Part shown: in pieces, positions 53,279 to 63,472 of the stretch
How the letters are laid out: each line of letters starts with the position of its first letter
Position numbering within the stretch: the first letter of the stretch is position 1
NCBI GenBank assembly: GCA_001897155.1
Contig: MKSF01000007.1
Span: forward strand, 1 to 64,000
Source: Bacteroidetes bacterium 47-18
Lineage (GTDB): Bacteria; Bacteroidota; Bacteroidia; Chitinophagales; Chitinophagaceae
Length of the DNA stretch: 64,000 nucleotides
Direction of reading: 5' to 3'
The notes under the pieces: model-generated
The model's input: only the letters and a program-made list of their open reading frames with translations
The model's database searches: none
Told to the model about the DNA's origin: nothing
Program-made: the position numbers and the translations under genes

Positions 53279-55816
53279 TTATTGCCTGGTTATTCTGGCA
53301 TTGAACACCCCGGTTTCATCTGTTATCCTGAGCAGGTATATGCCTGCAGGCAGCGTTGCCATGTCTATGGTAAAGGCCGGGCTGCCCGGAGGTATAGCGG
53401 TGGTCATGACCACTTTACCAACACTGTTGTAAAGGTGTGCCAGGCCGTTCCTGAACGGCTGAGCGGCGGTAACGGTGAGCGTATGCTCAACGGGTACCGG
53501 GTATAAGCGGATGCTTTCTGAAGCAGCCATTTCCCCGATGCCGGAAGGCTGGTGCTCATAAGGCGCGCTTACCGCGGTGCATCCTTCCGGTGTGGTGATC
53601 CGCACCTGGTAAGTACCTGTGGCAGGATTGGCTATCGTCGTCTGCCCGGAAGTGCCCGGAAGCGGCAGGTCGTTTTTGTACCATTCGATGGTGCTGTAGG
53701 CAGCGGGTGTGATCTTGAGGCTGCCGTTATCCCGGGTGATGACTGGAACCGTCACATCATGGAAATCAATACGGACAGTATCGGAAACCGGGCAGGTGTT
53801 CAGCAGGCCGGAGACGTAGTAGGTACCCGCGGTTTGTACGTCCAGCGACGGATTAACGGAACCGTCTGACCAGAGGATGCCGGAAGTGCCGGGCAGCACG
53901 CTCAGGGTGAACGGGCTTTCGGGGCAGATCGTGGTATCATTGCCGAGGAAACCGGCACCGGTGGCGGCAGGCAGGTAGGTCAACTGAAGGGTAAAGGTAT
54001 CGTTGGCATTATTATGATCGGGGGTATTGCTGATCCAGGCTTTAAACGTCACTGTACCTGCCTGTATATTGGGTACGAAGTCGTCTACCAGGGTCATGCT
54101 GTAGGTATTCCCGGAGCTTAGAACGGTGTAATCTGCATTGTGTCCCGACTGCCCGTCATTGCTGGCCCATCCGAATTCAAGCGGGAAGACGTCCAGGGCG
54201 CCGGGATTGCTGATATGGATGCTGATATCGCGCGGCTGCAGGTCCAGGCAGGTAGTTGCATTCGCTATGGTCACACTGTCTACGGCTATATCCGTGACCT
54301 GGTTCCTCACTTCAATGTCGCTGATGGCCCAGAAGTTTTTAAGCCCGTCCTGTGTATTGGGCGCTATGTAATAGAACCGGAGCCTGGCCGTACCGGCTCC
54401 TGCCAGCGCGGAAATGTCAATATTCCTTTTATAGGACGGGAAGATGGCGGAAGCCACATTGTCGCCATAGTTCAGGCCCTTGTTGGTATAGAGGGTGATC
54501 CACCCGGTGCCGTCGAACCCGTCTATCCTGGTAGTGCTCAGGAAATCGGGGTGTGTATAGAAGGCTTCGTTCCATTGCAGGGAGAGTGCCGTTGTACCGC
54601 TGAAATCCAGCGCCCTGGTCTCTATATAGGCGCTATCCTTGTGCTGCCGGCCCAGGATATCCTCGTAATAGTAGGCATCATAGATGGCAAATTTGCCCGG
54701 GAACCAGGCGGAGGCCAGCAGTCCGTTCTCATCTTCATTGACATTTTCAAAGAACCATTTACGGGCCTGCTGTGAGCCGGAGAGGTCCGTATTCACATAC
54801 CTGGTATAGGAGATGCTGTCAGAAGGATGGCAGAATCTCTCATCAAACAGGCGGTGAAAGGCCTGGTTCTTATCCACATCCAGCACGATGCCGTTGGCGC
54901 CCACAGCAACGGCCTGACCGCTTCCCGTCATCACCACATCGTATATTTTCTGGGACAGGAGGGTAGGTATGGCGTTCCAGGTAAGCCCGCCGTCTGTAGT
55001 ATGCAGTATCGTGCCATTGGCGGCAGCGATCATCCCGTTATTATTGTCGTAAAAGTGAACGCCCTGCATCCCGGTAGCGCCGGCAGCTACGGAGGTCCAG
55101 GTAAGACCCTGGTCCGTGGAGCGGATGATATTGCCGTTGGCTACGGCCACGGCTGTGCTGTTCCCTGCCGTGGCTACGGAGTAAGCCGTAGCGGGAGTGG
55201 TTACCGCCGTCCAGGTGAGACCATTGTCAGTAGTGCGGAAGGCTTTGTTATTGGTTGCTACCGCTATACCCACACCCGGGGTGAAGAAAGCCATGTCATA
55301 TACCGTGCTGGTGCTGATGGTAGCGGGTGTCACATCGGTCCAGGTGACGCCGCCGTCAGTGGTCCTTTTAATAAACCGGCCGCCGCCGGAGACTCCCAGC
55401 TGGCTTCCGGCGATAAAGCCTGTATCAGCGCTGATAAAGTGGACGCATTGGATGCTGGCATTGGTCAGGCCGGTTACGGAAGGCCCGATATAGCTCCAGT
55501 TGTTGCCGCCGTCTGTAGTTTTATAAAAGGCGTTGGATGGCCCGGAAATGTAGCCCGTAGCCGGAGTAGGGAAAGAGAGGTTCCTGAAATCATCCGTTGA
55601 GCCGGGAGGATTGACCGGTAACCAGTCATTACAGGAGGTCCGGTACCTGAGGACTGTGCCGTTATTACCTACAGCGATAAATGTAGTGTCGCTGATGCTG
55701 CGCATTTTCCAGAGATGTTCCAGTTGCCCGAGGTTGTTGTGCCTGTTGGTCTGGGCAAAGGAGGCGGTGGCCCCTGACAGGCCCAGGATCAGTGCTAATA
55801 ATTGTCGTTTCATCAT
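53279..55816 (-). CDS. T9SS type A exported protein with YCF48/BNR-like propeller
   Basis: An 845-residue protein. It has a signal peptide (MMKRQLLALILGLSGATASF, then AQ). Residues about 25-320 have repeated short strands of the YCF48/BNR kind (FYKTTDGGNNWSYIGP, IKRTTDGGVTWTDVTP, FRTTDNGLTWTAVTTP, IRSTDQGLTWTSVA and LHTTDGGLTWNAIPTL), a beta-propeller. A middle part looks like a jelly-roll, and a CARDB-like Ig module has ISNPGALDVFPLEFGW. Two Ig-like strands follow (GILWSDGSVNPSLDVQTAGT and STIEWYKNDLPLP). The C-terminus is a T9SS sorting domain (IRLYPVPVEHTLTVTAAQ, GIYLLRITD). It is a secreted surface protein. No catalytic residues are recognisable. Confidence 0.85.
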   Translation of the reverse strand: MMKRQLLALILGLSGATASFAQTNRHNNLGQLEHLWKMRSISDTTFIAVGNNGTVLRYRTSCNDWLPVNPPGSTDDFRNLSFPTPATGYISGPSNAFYKTTDGGNNWSYIGPSVTGLTNASIQCVHFISADTGFIAGSQLGVSGGGRFIKRTTDGGVTWTDVTPATISTSTVYDMAFFTPGVGIAVATNNKAFRTTDNGLTWTAVTTPATAYSVATAGNSTAVAVANGNIIRSTDQGLTWTSVAAGATGMQGVHFYDNNNGMIAAANGTILHTTDGGLTWNAIPTLLSQKIYDVVMTGSGQAVAVGANGIVLDVDKNQAFHRLFDERFCHPSDSISYTRYVNTDLSGSQQARKWFFENVNEDENGLLASAWFPGKFAIYDAYYYEDILGRQHKDSAYIETRALDFSGTTALSLQWNEAFYTHPDFLSTTRIDGFDGTGWITLYTNKGLNYGDNVASAIFPSYKRNIDISALAGAGTARLRFYYIAPNTQDGLKNFWAISDIEVRNQVTDIAVDSVTIANATTCLDLQPRDISIHISNPGALDVFPLEFGWASNDGQSGHNADYTVLSSGNTYSMTLVDDFVPNIQAGTVTFKAWISNTPDHNNANDTFTLQLTYLPAATGAGFLGNDTTICPESPFTLSVLPGTSGILWSDGSVNPSLDVQTAGTYYVSGLLNTCPVSDTVRIDFHDVTVPVITRDNGSLKITPAAYSTIEWYKNDLPLPGTSGQTTIANPATGTYQVRITTPEGCTAVSAPYEHQPSGIGEMAASESIRLYPVPVEHTLTVTAAQPFRNGLAHLYNSVGKVVMTTAIPPGSPAFTIDMATLPAGIYLLRITDETGVFNARITRQ

Positions 55817-56011
55817 TTTGGAGCATTTAAATATGATGGCACGAAATTAGCACCGGGATGCCCGGAGTTTGTCAGTTCCCCGTCATGTGATTGTCACTGT
55901 TGCGTCAAACAACATCTCTGTAATGTTTGGGAAAGGATGTAAACAGGTAAGCAGCCGGCCAGTGTAAGAGATGCTATACACCCGCTCAGTACGCCATCTG
56001 CCGAAAGCGCG

Positions 56012-57625
56012 CTACCTGATCAGGGTAATATCGCCGGTATAGGAGATGGTCTCGTGCTCTCCCGGCCCGTATTTGCCTTTTACATGGTAAAAATAGACAC
56101 CCAGCTCACAGGGTTTGCCTTTATAGGTGCCGTCCCAGCCTGCATTGGGCTGTGCAGTTTCAAACACCAGTTCGCCGAACCGGTTGAATACCCGCAGCTC
56201 ATACTGCTGGATATCACAATAAAAGTAGGGCAGCAGCAGGTCGTTCATACCATCGTTATTGGGACTAAAGGCATTGGGCATCCTGATGCAGTCTTCACAG
56301 ACCCTCGTCCGGATCGTTATCTTACCGGATGATTCTGTATTGCAGACCGTATCCGTCACTTTTAAGGAATGTTCTCCTTCAGTTGTGAGGTCCAGCACCC
56401 ATTGCACATATAGCTTATCATTATAGTACCACCTGTACAGGTCCTGGTTCAGCTTTAAACTTAAAAGAATATTGCTCCAGCAGAAGGTGGTATCCAGGTC
56501 GTACAGTTGTTGTACGGGCGGCCTGTATGTCAGCTTGAATGACTGCTGGAAAGTATCGCATTGCGTGGTGGCGCGGACGGTATAGGTGCTTTCGTCTTTC
56601 AGCCATGCAGCAGGGCCTGTAGCCCCCGTGCTCCACAGTATCTCCCGGATCTCAGGTAGCTCCTCCACGGATACCTGTATGCTGTCACCTTTACATATTT
56701 CAACATCCCGGAGGTTCAGCGTTATATTTACTCTGTTGTCTACGATGGAAAAGGTATCCATGAATACCAGCCCGCTGTCATAGTCAATTGATTTTACCCA
56801 ATACTTTCCGAAGCCACTCAGCGTTTTATTTTGTGCGGTATCACCATCAAACCACTGATAGGTGAAATTCCCGTTCCTGCCGCTTCCTGTAATGGTGGTA
56901 TCCGTACAGGTGTTAATAACGGTGTTGGTGTATTCCATGGCGGAATCGAGGTCGAACAGCAGGACATTATCATAATACATATAGGTGCCTACGATCGTAT
57001 TGAGCACACCGTTGCGTGTGAGGGAATTAATGTTGTTGTCATTCATAAAGACGCCGAGCAGGAAGTATTCATATGGTCCGGAGGCAATGAATTCATGCGT
57101 TACTTTTACCCAGTTTAAGGTGTCGGTAAAGAAGACATTGGCCGGGGTATGTTCGGCAGGTCCTGATGAGATAAAGTTGGTAGTAGCATTGAATACCCGG
57201 TTCATTGACAATGAAATCCCGATACGGTCAATGCCGTAGCATATAGAGTAATAGCGCCTGGCCCTTTTGACATAATAGGAGGCATAGTAGCGGTTGCCCG
57301 GTGTCAGGGGGCGATGCAGCCTGGCCTGGATATTCTCCCTGTACCCGCCGCTGTTGATCATGCCGATATAGCAGCGCCCTTTCTGGGCATAAGAGTAGCC
57401 ATATTCATTCACGGGAGCGCTGCGGCAGTCCTCTGAAAACCAGTCCGGAGTTGCTGCATTGGTGGACAGCCACCCGGTAATAATGCCCGGGTCCGGCCTG
57501 ATAGCACCCAAAGGGCTTATGCAGGAGTCATACTGCTCAAAGGACGGATTAGGTATAAGGTTCTGGCCATACCCGCGTCCTGTGAGGAAACAACCGACTA
57601 ATATATATATCCATAAATATCTCAT
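56012..57625 (-). CDS. Gliding-motility-associated C-terminal domain protein (T9SS type B)
   Basis: The ATG at 57625 gives 537 residues starting with a signal peptide (MRYLWIYILVGCFLTGRGYG, then Q). The frame is open to 57736, but the extension is not signal-like. The N-terminal domain begins NLIPNPSFEQYDSCISPLGA with a jelly-roll-like fold. Ig-like strands follow, and the final ~80 residues form the CHU-type T9SS C-terminal domain: MPNAFSPNNDGMNDLLLPYF, then YELRVFNRFGELVFETAQPN and AGWDGTYKGKPCELGVYFYH. It should be exported and attached to the cell surface. Its function is unknown. Confidence 0.85.
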   Translation of the reverse strand: MRYLWIYILVGCFLTGRGYGQNLIPNPSFEQYDSCISPLGAIRPDPGIITGWLSTNAATPDWFSEDCRSAPVNEYGYSYAQKGRCYIGMINSGGYRENIQARLHRPLTPGNRYYASYYVKRARRYYSICYGIDRIGISLSMNRVFNATTNFISSGPAEHTPANVFFTDTLNWVKVTHEFIASGPYEYFLLGVFMNDNNINSLTRNGVLNTIVGTYMYYDNVLLFDLDSAMEYTNTVINTCTDTTITGSGRNGNFTYQWFDGDTAQNKTLSGFGKYWVKSIDYDSGLVFMDTFSIVDNRVNITLNLRDVEICKGDSIQVSVEELPEIREILWSTGATGPAAWLKDESTYTVRATTQCDTFQQSFKLTYRPPVQQLYDLDTTFCWSNILLSLKLNQDLYRWYYNDKLYVQWVLDLTTEGEHSLKVTDTVCNTESSGKITIRTRVCEDCIRMPNAFSPNNDGMNDLLLPYFYCDIQQYELRVFNRFGELVFETAQPNAGWDGTYKGKPCELGVYFYHVKGKYGPGEHETISYTGDITLIR

Positions 57626-58238
57626 TGCTTCATTGTGTTGATTTGATGCCATTGCAGCCTGTAAAACAGAGTGTCTTGTTAATACCTGGCTGAATAAGGC
57701 TATTCTGAAAAATAGTCCGGATCCGGGCACCTGCAACTAAGCCATTTGCTTTCAATAAAAAAAGCGGTATCGAGCAACTGAGCGCTACAGGTCTGTCAGC
57801 TCCCTCCCTGGCTGCATAATTGCACAGGCAGGTAAGGCTGATTGCAGCAGGCAACGCACTTCCAAGTGTTGCAGACTTAACTTGTTGATGCTAAAATAGG
57901 TATTTTCCCGTATTTATATTTGAATATTTTTGTATGATGGCTGTTTTTTATGCGTCTGCCGTCCTGCATTGCTTTCATCATACTGCAGAAGGACAGCATA
58001 TGCCGGGAGCGTTATTGCCATCGGGGGAATTGAATCCGGAGGGTGGAGTATTGACAGACATCCGCCCAGGCAATAATGCAATTGAACGGCCGGTCAGACC
58101 AGGTCTGCACGCGAATCATATGCCTTAAATGAGTGATATCCTGCGGGTACCTGACCAATATGAATACGGGGATCCATACGCTTTATTTCTTAGCCAGGTC
58201 AGTGTGCGCGTTATCATGTGTGGTGAATACAGGAGAAG
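57626..58238. other. Intergenic stretch, about 610 bases
   Basis: I see no convincing gene, tRNA, terminator or repeat here. A 64-codon frame at 57934-58128 has no recognisable domain and an irregular composition. The region has a TATATTTG at 57917-57924 and may carry a plus-strand promoter or a small RNA, but nothing supports this. The lptB end lies just beyond it. Confidence 0.4.
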
Positions 58239-59033
58239 CTATGTTTCCGGCTGCTTATGCCCGTTATGCTGTTCCCGCAATGCCTCTTCGTAGATCCAGT
58301 CTTTCCTTTTAAGCTCGAAGTTCCTGCCCAGGTACAGTTTTCTTACCTGCTCGTCCTCGGCCAGCTCTTCTGCCGTGCCGGATTTTAACAGCTTCCCGGA
58401 AAACATCAGGTAGGCCCTGTCGCATATGGATAAGGTTTCATTCACGTTATGGTCGGTGATCAGGATGCCGATATTTTTAAATTTAAGCCGTGCCACAATG
58501 CCCTGGATATCCTCTACTGCTATGGGGTCAATGCCGGCGAAGGGCTCATCCAGGAGGATGAATTTAGGGTTCACAGCCAGTGCGCGGGCTATTTCCGTTC
58601 TTCTTCTTTCCCCGCCGCTCAGTACATCGCCATTGCTTTTCCGCACGTGTGTCAGGCGAAACTCCTCCAGCAGCTCTTCCAGCTTCTGCTTCTGCTGCTG
58701 CGGCGTCAGCTTTGTCATCTGCAGCACGGCCAGGATATTATCTTCCACGGATAATTTACGGAATACGGAGGCTTCCTGCGGCAGGTAGCCGATGCCCATC
58801 TGCGCCCGCTTATACATAGGCAGCCTGGTAATGTCCGTATCATTCAGGTAGACATTGCCCGCATCCGGCTTTATCAGTCCCACCACCATATAAAAGGAAG
58901 TGGTCTTGCCAGCCCCGTTTGGACCCAGGAGCCCTACGATCTCACCCTGCCTGACCTCAATGCAGGAGTTGTCCACTACGGTCCTGGCGCCGTACCGCTT
59001 TACTAAATTAACGGTATGTATTCTCTCACTCAC
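58239..59033 (-). CDS. lptB: LPS export ABC transporter ATP-binding protein LptB
   Basis: A 264-residue cytoplasmic ATPase that powers lipopolysaccharide transport with LptFG. Walker A is GPNGAGKT (37-44), the signature LSGGE (138-142) and Walker B ILLDEP (159-164), followed by [16 protein letters not shown] and the conserved DHNV[14 protein letters not shown]. It is the last gene of a minus-strand run and starts 10 bases after the DUF3820 stop. Its C-terminal extension ([17 protein letters not shown]) is slightly longer than in E. coli LptB. LptA, C, F and G are not in the window. Confidence 0.95.
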   Translation of the reverse strand: MSERIHTVNLVKRYGARTVVDNSCIEVRQGEIVGLLGPNGAGKTTSFYMVVGLIKPDAGNVYLNDTDITRLPMYKRAQMGIGYLPQEASVFRKLSVEDNILAVLQMTKLTPQQQKQKLEELLEEFRLTHVRKSNGDVLSGGERRRTEIARALAVNPKFILLDEPFAGIDPIAVEDIQGIVARLKFKNIGILITDHNVNETLSICDRAYLMFSGKLLKSGTAEELAEDEQVRKLYLGRNFELKRKDWIYEEALREQHNGHKQPET

Positions 59034-59043
59034 GGTATTGCTG

Positions 59044-59286
59044 CTATTTGGATGTTTTTGAATTGTGCTGCTCTATCAAAGGCTTCAGGAGATATTCCAG
59101 CCCGTTCAGCTTTATTTCGTACAGGGAATGCAGCAGCATTCCCAGCCTTCCCTTGGGGAAACCCTTGGTGTGGTACCAGGCCAGGTAAGGCTCCGGCAGA
59201 TGTGCCAGCAGCACGCCTTTGTATTTGCCGTAGGGCATGGTCATAGTGGCCAGGTCTGTTAATACGCTATTGTCCGCTTGCTCCAT
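59044..59286 (-). CDS. DUF3820-family protein, 80 aa
   Basis: A small soluble protein with the family core [20 protein letters not shown], then [16 protein letters not shown]3820 proteins are short and often called putative quorum-sensing-regulated factors or nucleotide-binding partners, with no established role. The C-terminus ends with a basic tail. Its start codon lies 20 bases inside the end of the oxidoreductase gene and its stop is 10 bases from lptB, so expression is tied to both neighbours. The high density of the run suggests one operon. Confidence 0.85.
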   Translation of the reverse strand: MEQADNSVLTDLATMTMPYGKYKGVLLAHLPEPYLAWYHTKGFPKGRLGMLLHSLYEIKLNGLEYLLKPLIEQHNSKTSK

Positions 59287-60274
59287 GGTACATTTTTTCT
59301 ATAATGGATATTACTTTCCTGCCTTCTGCCGCTGTGGTTGTCATAGGCTTGCCATATAACAATACATCGATCACATTGGCTATCAGCTTGTCGTGGTTGC
59401 TCATAGAGCCGCTGTAGGCTCCGTAATCGTTGGCTTTGCATGTAATGTTGACATCAGGCAGCTGCTCTCCCTCTATACATTGGTATTCAATGGTATTGAG
59501 GTATTGTCCCCCGATCTTTAAGGTGCCTTTTTCACCCATTAGGGTAATGCTGCCTTCCATATTCTTCTGGAAGCTGCAGGTCGTAAAGTTGAAGTTGACG
59601 ATGCTGCCGTTCACTGCTTTCATGCTGAAAACGCCGGTATCTTCAAACTCCGTATTGTGCCGGTGTAAAAAATTTGTTACATATCCCTTTGCTTCCGCAA
59701 TATCACCGTTCAGATAGTACAGGATGTCCACGAAATGACTGAATTGGGTGAACAGGCACCCGCCGTCCATTTGCTTTTTACCCCGCCAGCTGCTTTGGGC
59801 ATAGTAAAAGTCGTTACGGTTCCAGAAACAGTTGACCTGTACCATTAAGATGGTCCCCAGCTTGCCGTCAGCTATCAGCTCTTTTACCAGCCGTACCGGC
59901 TCGTTATACCTGTTTTGCTTGACGGCAAAGATCATTTTTCCATACTGCTCCGATGCCGCGATCATTACGTCGCATTCTTCGGTGCTCAGGGCCATCGGCT
60001 TTTCCACGATGGCATGGCAGCCGTGGCGGAGCGTGGTTACGGTATGCTCCATATGCAGGTAATTGGGCGTGCAGACACAGACCACGTCCGCCTGTATGCT
60101 GTCCAGCATCCTGTCAATGGAGGGAAAGACCTGGTGCCCGTCTTCAGCGGCCCGGGCCATAGCAGCCTCATTCGTATCGCATACCGCTACCAGCCTGGCC
60201 TGGTCATTTTCCAATATATGTGTTGCGTGCCTGCGGCCAATATGTCCGTACCCGACTATCGCAAAGTTTATCAT
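59267..60274 (-). CDS. Gfo/Idh/MocA oxidoreductase, WbpB-like
   Basis: A 335-residue NAD(P)-dependent oxidoreductase. The Rossmann N-terminus starts MINFAIVGYGHIGRRHATHI, and VCVCTPNYLH and the catalytic-loop motif EKPMAL follow. The second domain has NCFWNRNDFYYAQSSWRGKK and QMDGGCLFTQFSHFVDILYY. This resembles the WbpB/WlbA enzymes that oxidise nucleotide-bound amino sugars in surface-polysaccharide pathways, but the sugar substrate is not proven. It begins 13 bases after recQ and overlaps the DUF3820 gene. The link to lptB, an LPS exporter, gives only a loose hint of envelope-sugar metabolism. Confidence 0.87.
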   Translation of the reverse strand: MINFAIVGYGHIGRRHATHILENDQARLVAVCDTNEAAMARAAEDGHQVFPSIDRMLDSIQADVVCVCTPNYLHMEHTVTTLRHGCHAIVEKPMALSTEECDVMIAASEQYGKMIFAVKQNRYNEPVRLVKELIADGKLGTILMVQVNCFWNRNDFYYAQSSWRGKKQMDGGCLFTQFSHFVDILYYLNGDIAEAKGYVTNFLHRHNTEFEDTGVFSMKAVNGSIVNFNFTTCSFQKNMEGSITLMGEKGTLKIGGQYLNTIEYQCIEGEQLPDVNITCKANDYGAYSGSMSNHDKLIANVIDVLLYGKPMTTTAAEGRKVISIIEKMYHGASGQ

Positions 60275-60287
60275 TTTCGTACTGTTA

Positions 60288-62183
60288 TTATTTTAAATAA
60301 ATGCTCCCGGTCCCGGCGTTCCATTCTATTCTTCCTTCATCGTTCAGGAAACGAAGATACTCAATTATTTTGCCTTCCGGCAGCGTCCGGAAATTATTTT
60401 GCAGCTCCCGCAGGGTTGTCGTGGCCGGGAGGGTATATTGCAGCTGCAGGGCTTCCAGGAAGCCGGACAGGGATATTTTAGCGGCGTTCCGGGCTTGGCA
60501 GTTATCGCAGATGCCGCAGGGAATAGTAGCGGGCTCACTGAAATACCGGGCCAGCAGGAGACTGCGGCATTGCTCCTGCTCCGTGGTATAATGTTCCATT
60601 TGGCGGAGCTTGTCATAATAGCCCGTCTCCAGTTGCTGGTAAAGGCGCGTGTTGAGCTTCAGGTAGGCTAAGGGAAGCCGCTCCTGCAGCAGGTATAAGG
60701 CACCATCGGTATTGTAGGGCTGATAGTCGATAAAGCCCATGGCAACCAGTTGCTGCAGGTATTTATCCAGCTCCAGCTTGTTGATGCCCATCATTTTGGC
60801 AATACGGAATTCATCTACGGGAACGGGATAGGAGAAGACGCCGCCGTAAAGGCGTAAAACAGCAATGGCCGTTTCGTACAGCTTGGTGTTTATGGTCTGA
60901 AGCTGCCGTACCGAATATTCGTCCGTGGTGAACATCAGCCTGCCGGAGAGCGTTTCGGTCTCATTCCATTGCCAGTAGCCCTCTCGCTGCAGGAATCTTA
61001 TAGCGGCGATGGTCTCATACATCGGAAGCTGATATTGCTGTATGAATTTTACGGCGTCAAAGGCACAGGTTTCCTGGTAGCCATCGCCGGTTGCAATGCC
61101 GAGGTAGATAAGCACCTTTTCATAAACGGATCGTATAAACGGTATGCCGGGGAAGCTTTGGGCTGCCTGCCTGTAAAGCTGCTTCATGCCGTTCTCATCT
61201 GCCAGCAGGACGCAGGAAGCCGGCTGGCCGTCCCGTCCCGCCCGCCCGGCTTCCTGGTAATAGGCTTCCAGGCTGGCAGGTATATCCATATGGATGACAG
61301 TCCTGACGTCCGGCTTGTCGATCCCCATTCCGAAGGCCGAGGTGGCGCATATGACCTGGCTGTTGCTGCCTGTCCATATTTCCTGTACCTTATCGCGCAG
61401 CGCTTTGGGCATGCCGGCATGGTAGGCCTGCGCGTCCAGCCCATGCCGTTGCAGCAGTAAAGAGGTCTCTTCGGTCTTTTTCCTGCTGTTGCAGTACACG
61501 ATACTGCTGCCCGGACGCTCTTTCAGCAGGGTGATCAGGGCTTCCGGCCTGCTCTGCGGGTGCAGGACCCCGTAAGCCAGGTTATCCCTGATGACCGACC
61601 GGACGAAGACAGCGGCATCTTTCATGCCAAGCTGCTGCAGGATATCCGCCTTTACCGGGTCGGTAGCTGATGCGGTCAGCGCGATCACCGGTGCGCGGCG
61701 CACATAGCGGAAAATATCGGCTATGCGGCGGTAGGCCGGGCGGAAATCATGTCCCCATTGGGAAATACAGTGGGCCTCATCCACCGCCAGGAAGCTGATG
61801 CGGACCGCAGAAAGCTGTTCCAGGAAGCGTTCGGATAACAATCTTTCCGGCGCGATGTACAGTAGTTTGCAGGTGCCGTCCAGCACCGCATCCATCAGGT
61901 CGTTATTATCAGCGGCAGTACGGGAGGATGAAAGGTAGGCAGCCGGTATGCCCCGGTGCTGCAATTGCTGTACTTGGTCCTTCATCAGGGCTATCAGCGG
62001 ACTGATCACAATGGCAGTGCCCTCAGCCGCCAGCGCCGGCACCTGGTAGCACAGGGATTTGCCGCCGCCCGTAGGCAGCACGGCCAGGGTATCCCTGCCG
62101 GCCAGCAGGCTTTGGATGATCTCCAGTTGCTGCGGCCGGAAAGCGTCATAGTTCCAGTATTGCTTTAATAGTTCCTGCAGCAT
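60288..62183 (-). CDS. recQ: ATP-dependent DNA helicase RecQ
   Basis: A 631-residue superfamily 2 helicase that unwinds DNA in recombination and fork repair. Motif I is PTGGGKS (37-43), motif II DEAH (135-138), and motif VI includes QEAGRAGRDGQP. The RecQ-Ct zinc-binding region has the cysteines of CRSLLLARYFSEPATIPC followed by GICDNC, and a winged-helix end. No distinct HRDC domain is visible, unlike E. coli RecQ, although the length is similar. It starts at the aroA stop (1-base overlap) and ends 13 bases before the oxidoreductase. Confidence 0.96.
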   Translation of the reverse strand: MLQELLKQYWNYDAFRPQQLEIIQSLLAGRDTLAVLPTGGGKSLCYQVPALAAEGTAIVISPLIALMKDQVQQLQHRGIPAAYLSSSRTAADNNDLMDAVLDGTCKLLYIAPERLLSERFLEQLSAVRISFLAVDEAHCISQWGHDFRPAYRRIADIFRYVRRAPVIALTASATDPVKADILQQLGMKDAAVFVRSVIRDNLAYGVLHPQSRPEALITLLKERPGSSIVYCNSRKKTEETSLLLQRHGLDAQAYHAGMPKALRDKVQEIWTGSNSQVICATSAFGMGIDKPDVRTVIHMDIPASLEAYYQEAGRAGRDGQPASCVLLADENGMKQLYRQAAQSFPGIPFIRSVYEKVLIYLGIATGDGYQETCAFDAVKFIQQYQLPMYETIAAIRFLQREGYWQWNETETLSGRLMFTTDEYSVRQLQTINTKLYETAIAVLRLYGGVFSYPVPVDEFRIAKMMGINKLELDKYLQQLVAMGFIDYQPYNTDGALYLLQERLPLAYLKLNTRLYQQLETGYYDKLRQMEHYTTEQEQCRSLLLARYFSEPATIPCGICDNCQARNAAKISLSGFLEALQLQYTLPATTTLRELQNNFRTLPEGKIIEYLRFLNDEGRIEWNAGTGSIYLK

Positions 62184-63472
62184 TACCGTTGTTGTATATT
62201 AGCTCCTATTTTTATAAGTTCTTCGTAGAAAAGAGGAAAGGATTTATTCACTACCCGGGCATTGGTGAGCAGTATAGGCTCTTCTGCCAGCATGCCCAGG
62301 ATGGTGATCATCATAGCGATACGGTGATCGTTATGCGCATCCAGGGTGATCCCGCCTTTGACCGCGGTGACTCCTTTGATGATCAGCATGTCGTCCTGTA
62401 TGCTCGCCGGGATATCCAGGGTAGTCAATACATTCACAATGGCTTCCGCGCGGTTGCTTTCCTTATGATGCAGCCTGTGCACGCCTGCTATGACGCTTGT
62501 GCCTTCACATTGCGTGGCCAGCGCGGCCAGCACCGGGAAAACATCGGGAGTGTCCGTGGCATCGTAATGAAAGGCCTTAAGCGGCTGCCGGGCAGCCGTA
62601 ACCCTGTCACTTTCTATGGATAGCCGTACACCGGCATCCATCAGGGCGGTCAGCACGGCTTTATCTCCCTGCCGGGTGAAGGCATTGATGCCATCCACGG
62701 TGATCTCACCGGTCAGCGCACCGGTGATCAGCAGGGTAATGGCAGCGCTCCAGTCACCTTCGATTTCCAGCTTGAGCTGCTGGCCGTAAGTGATGGTACG
62801 CGGCATAAAGGTAAAGGTGCTGTAGTCTTTGTTCTCAGGGACATTCAGGCCGAAATCCGCTATCACCTGCAGGGTAAGGTCAATATAGGGCTTGCTGACC
62901 AGGTTGGCTACGGTAATGATCACGGGCTCGCTCAGCGAAAAGGAGCTGTAGGCCAGCAGCAGCCCGGTAAGGAATTGCGAGCTGGTGCTGCCGTCAATAT
63001 CTACATTTTCAGGTACCAGGTTCCCTTCGATGCTGATGGGCAGCGAGTCGTTGGTGGCGTTGACCTGGAGCCCGAGCCCCCGGAGCGCCCGGATTATCGG
63101 TCCGAAGGGTCTTTTTTTCAATCCGTCCTCACCTTCCAGGGTGCTGGAGTAAAAAATGGTAGCCACTACCGGCATGAACATCCTGGACGATAAGCCGCTT
63201 TCGTGGCAGTTCAGTTGCAGCGTCTCTGTTATATGCGTATTCTTATTTTCAAATTTGATAATGGCCGTAGTGCCTACAAATACGACCTGCGCACCCATTT
63301 TTTTTATGATCTCAATAGCTGTCTTGTCATCTTCAGAGTACCCGCCGTTCTTGAGCACTGTAGCACCCTGCTTCAGTACGGCAGCGGCACAGGCTCTCTG
63401 GAAGATGCTTTTGGAGGGTGGTGCGGTCAGTGTCCCGTTAAGTACGGATCTGGATATGCTGATCTGGTTCAT
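62183..63472 (-). CDS. aroA: 3-phosphoshikimate 1-carboxyvinyltransferase (EPSP synthase)
   Basis: A 429-residue enzyme of the shikimate pathway that joins shikimate-3-phosphate and phosphoenolpyruvate. Motifs are TAPPSKSIFQRACAAAVL (substrate-binding Lys and Arg), then LNCHESGLSSRMFMPVVATI, DGSTSSQFLTGLLLA, EGDWSAAITLLITGALTGEI and the C-terminal DAHNDHRIAMMITILGML. The Gly residue of the class I glyphosate-sensitive motif is not in the usual position (E-S-GLSSRM), so the class is unclear. It starts 35 bases inside aroB and shares its stop base with recQ. Confidence 0.95.
   Translation of the reverse strand: MNQISISRSVLNGTLTAPPSKSIFQRACAAAVLKQGATVLKNGGYSEDDKTAIEIIKKMGAQVVFVGTTAIIKFENKNTHITETLQLNCHESGLSSRMFMPVVATIFYSSTLEGEDGLKKRPFGPIIRALRGLGLQVNATNDSLPISIEGNLVPENVDIDGSTSSQFLTGLLLAYSSFSLSEPVIITVANLVSKPYIDLTLQVIADFGLNVPENKDYSTFTFMPRTITYGQQLKLEIEGDWSAAITLLITGALTGEITVDGINAFTRQGDKAVLTALMDAGVRLSIESDRVTAARQPLKAFHYDATDTPDVFPVLAALATQCEGTSVIAGVHRLHHKESNRAEAIVNVLTTLDIPASIQDDMLIIKGVTAVKGGITLDAHNDHRIAMMITILGMLAEEPILLTNARVVNKSFPLFYEELIKIGANIQQR

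Noticed and set aside
57640-57900. Possible tRNA or small RNA gene in the long spacer
   Set aside because: I found no cloverleaf arms, no T-loop GTTCGA-type sequence and no terminator, so nothing supports an RNA gene.
57934-58128. A 64-codon plus-strand frame
   Set aside because: No domain, an unusual mix of His, Pro and Gly, and no terminator. It lies in a spacer where nothing else supports a gene.
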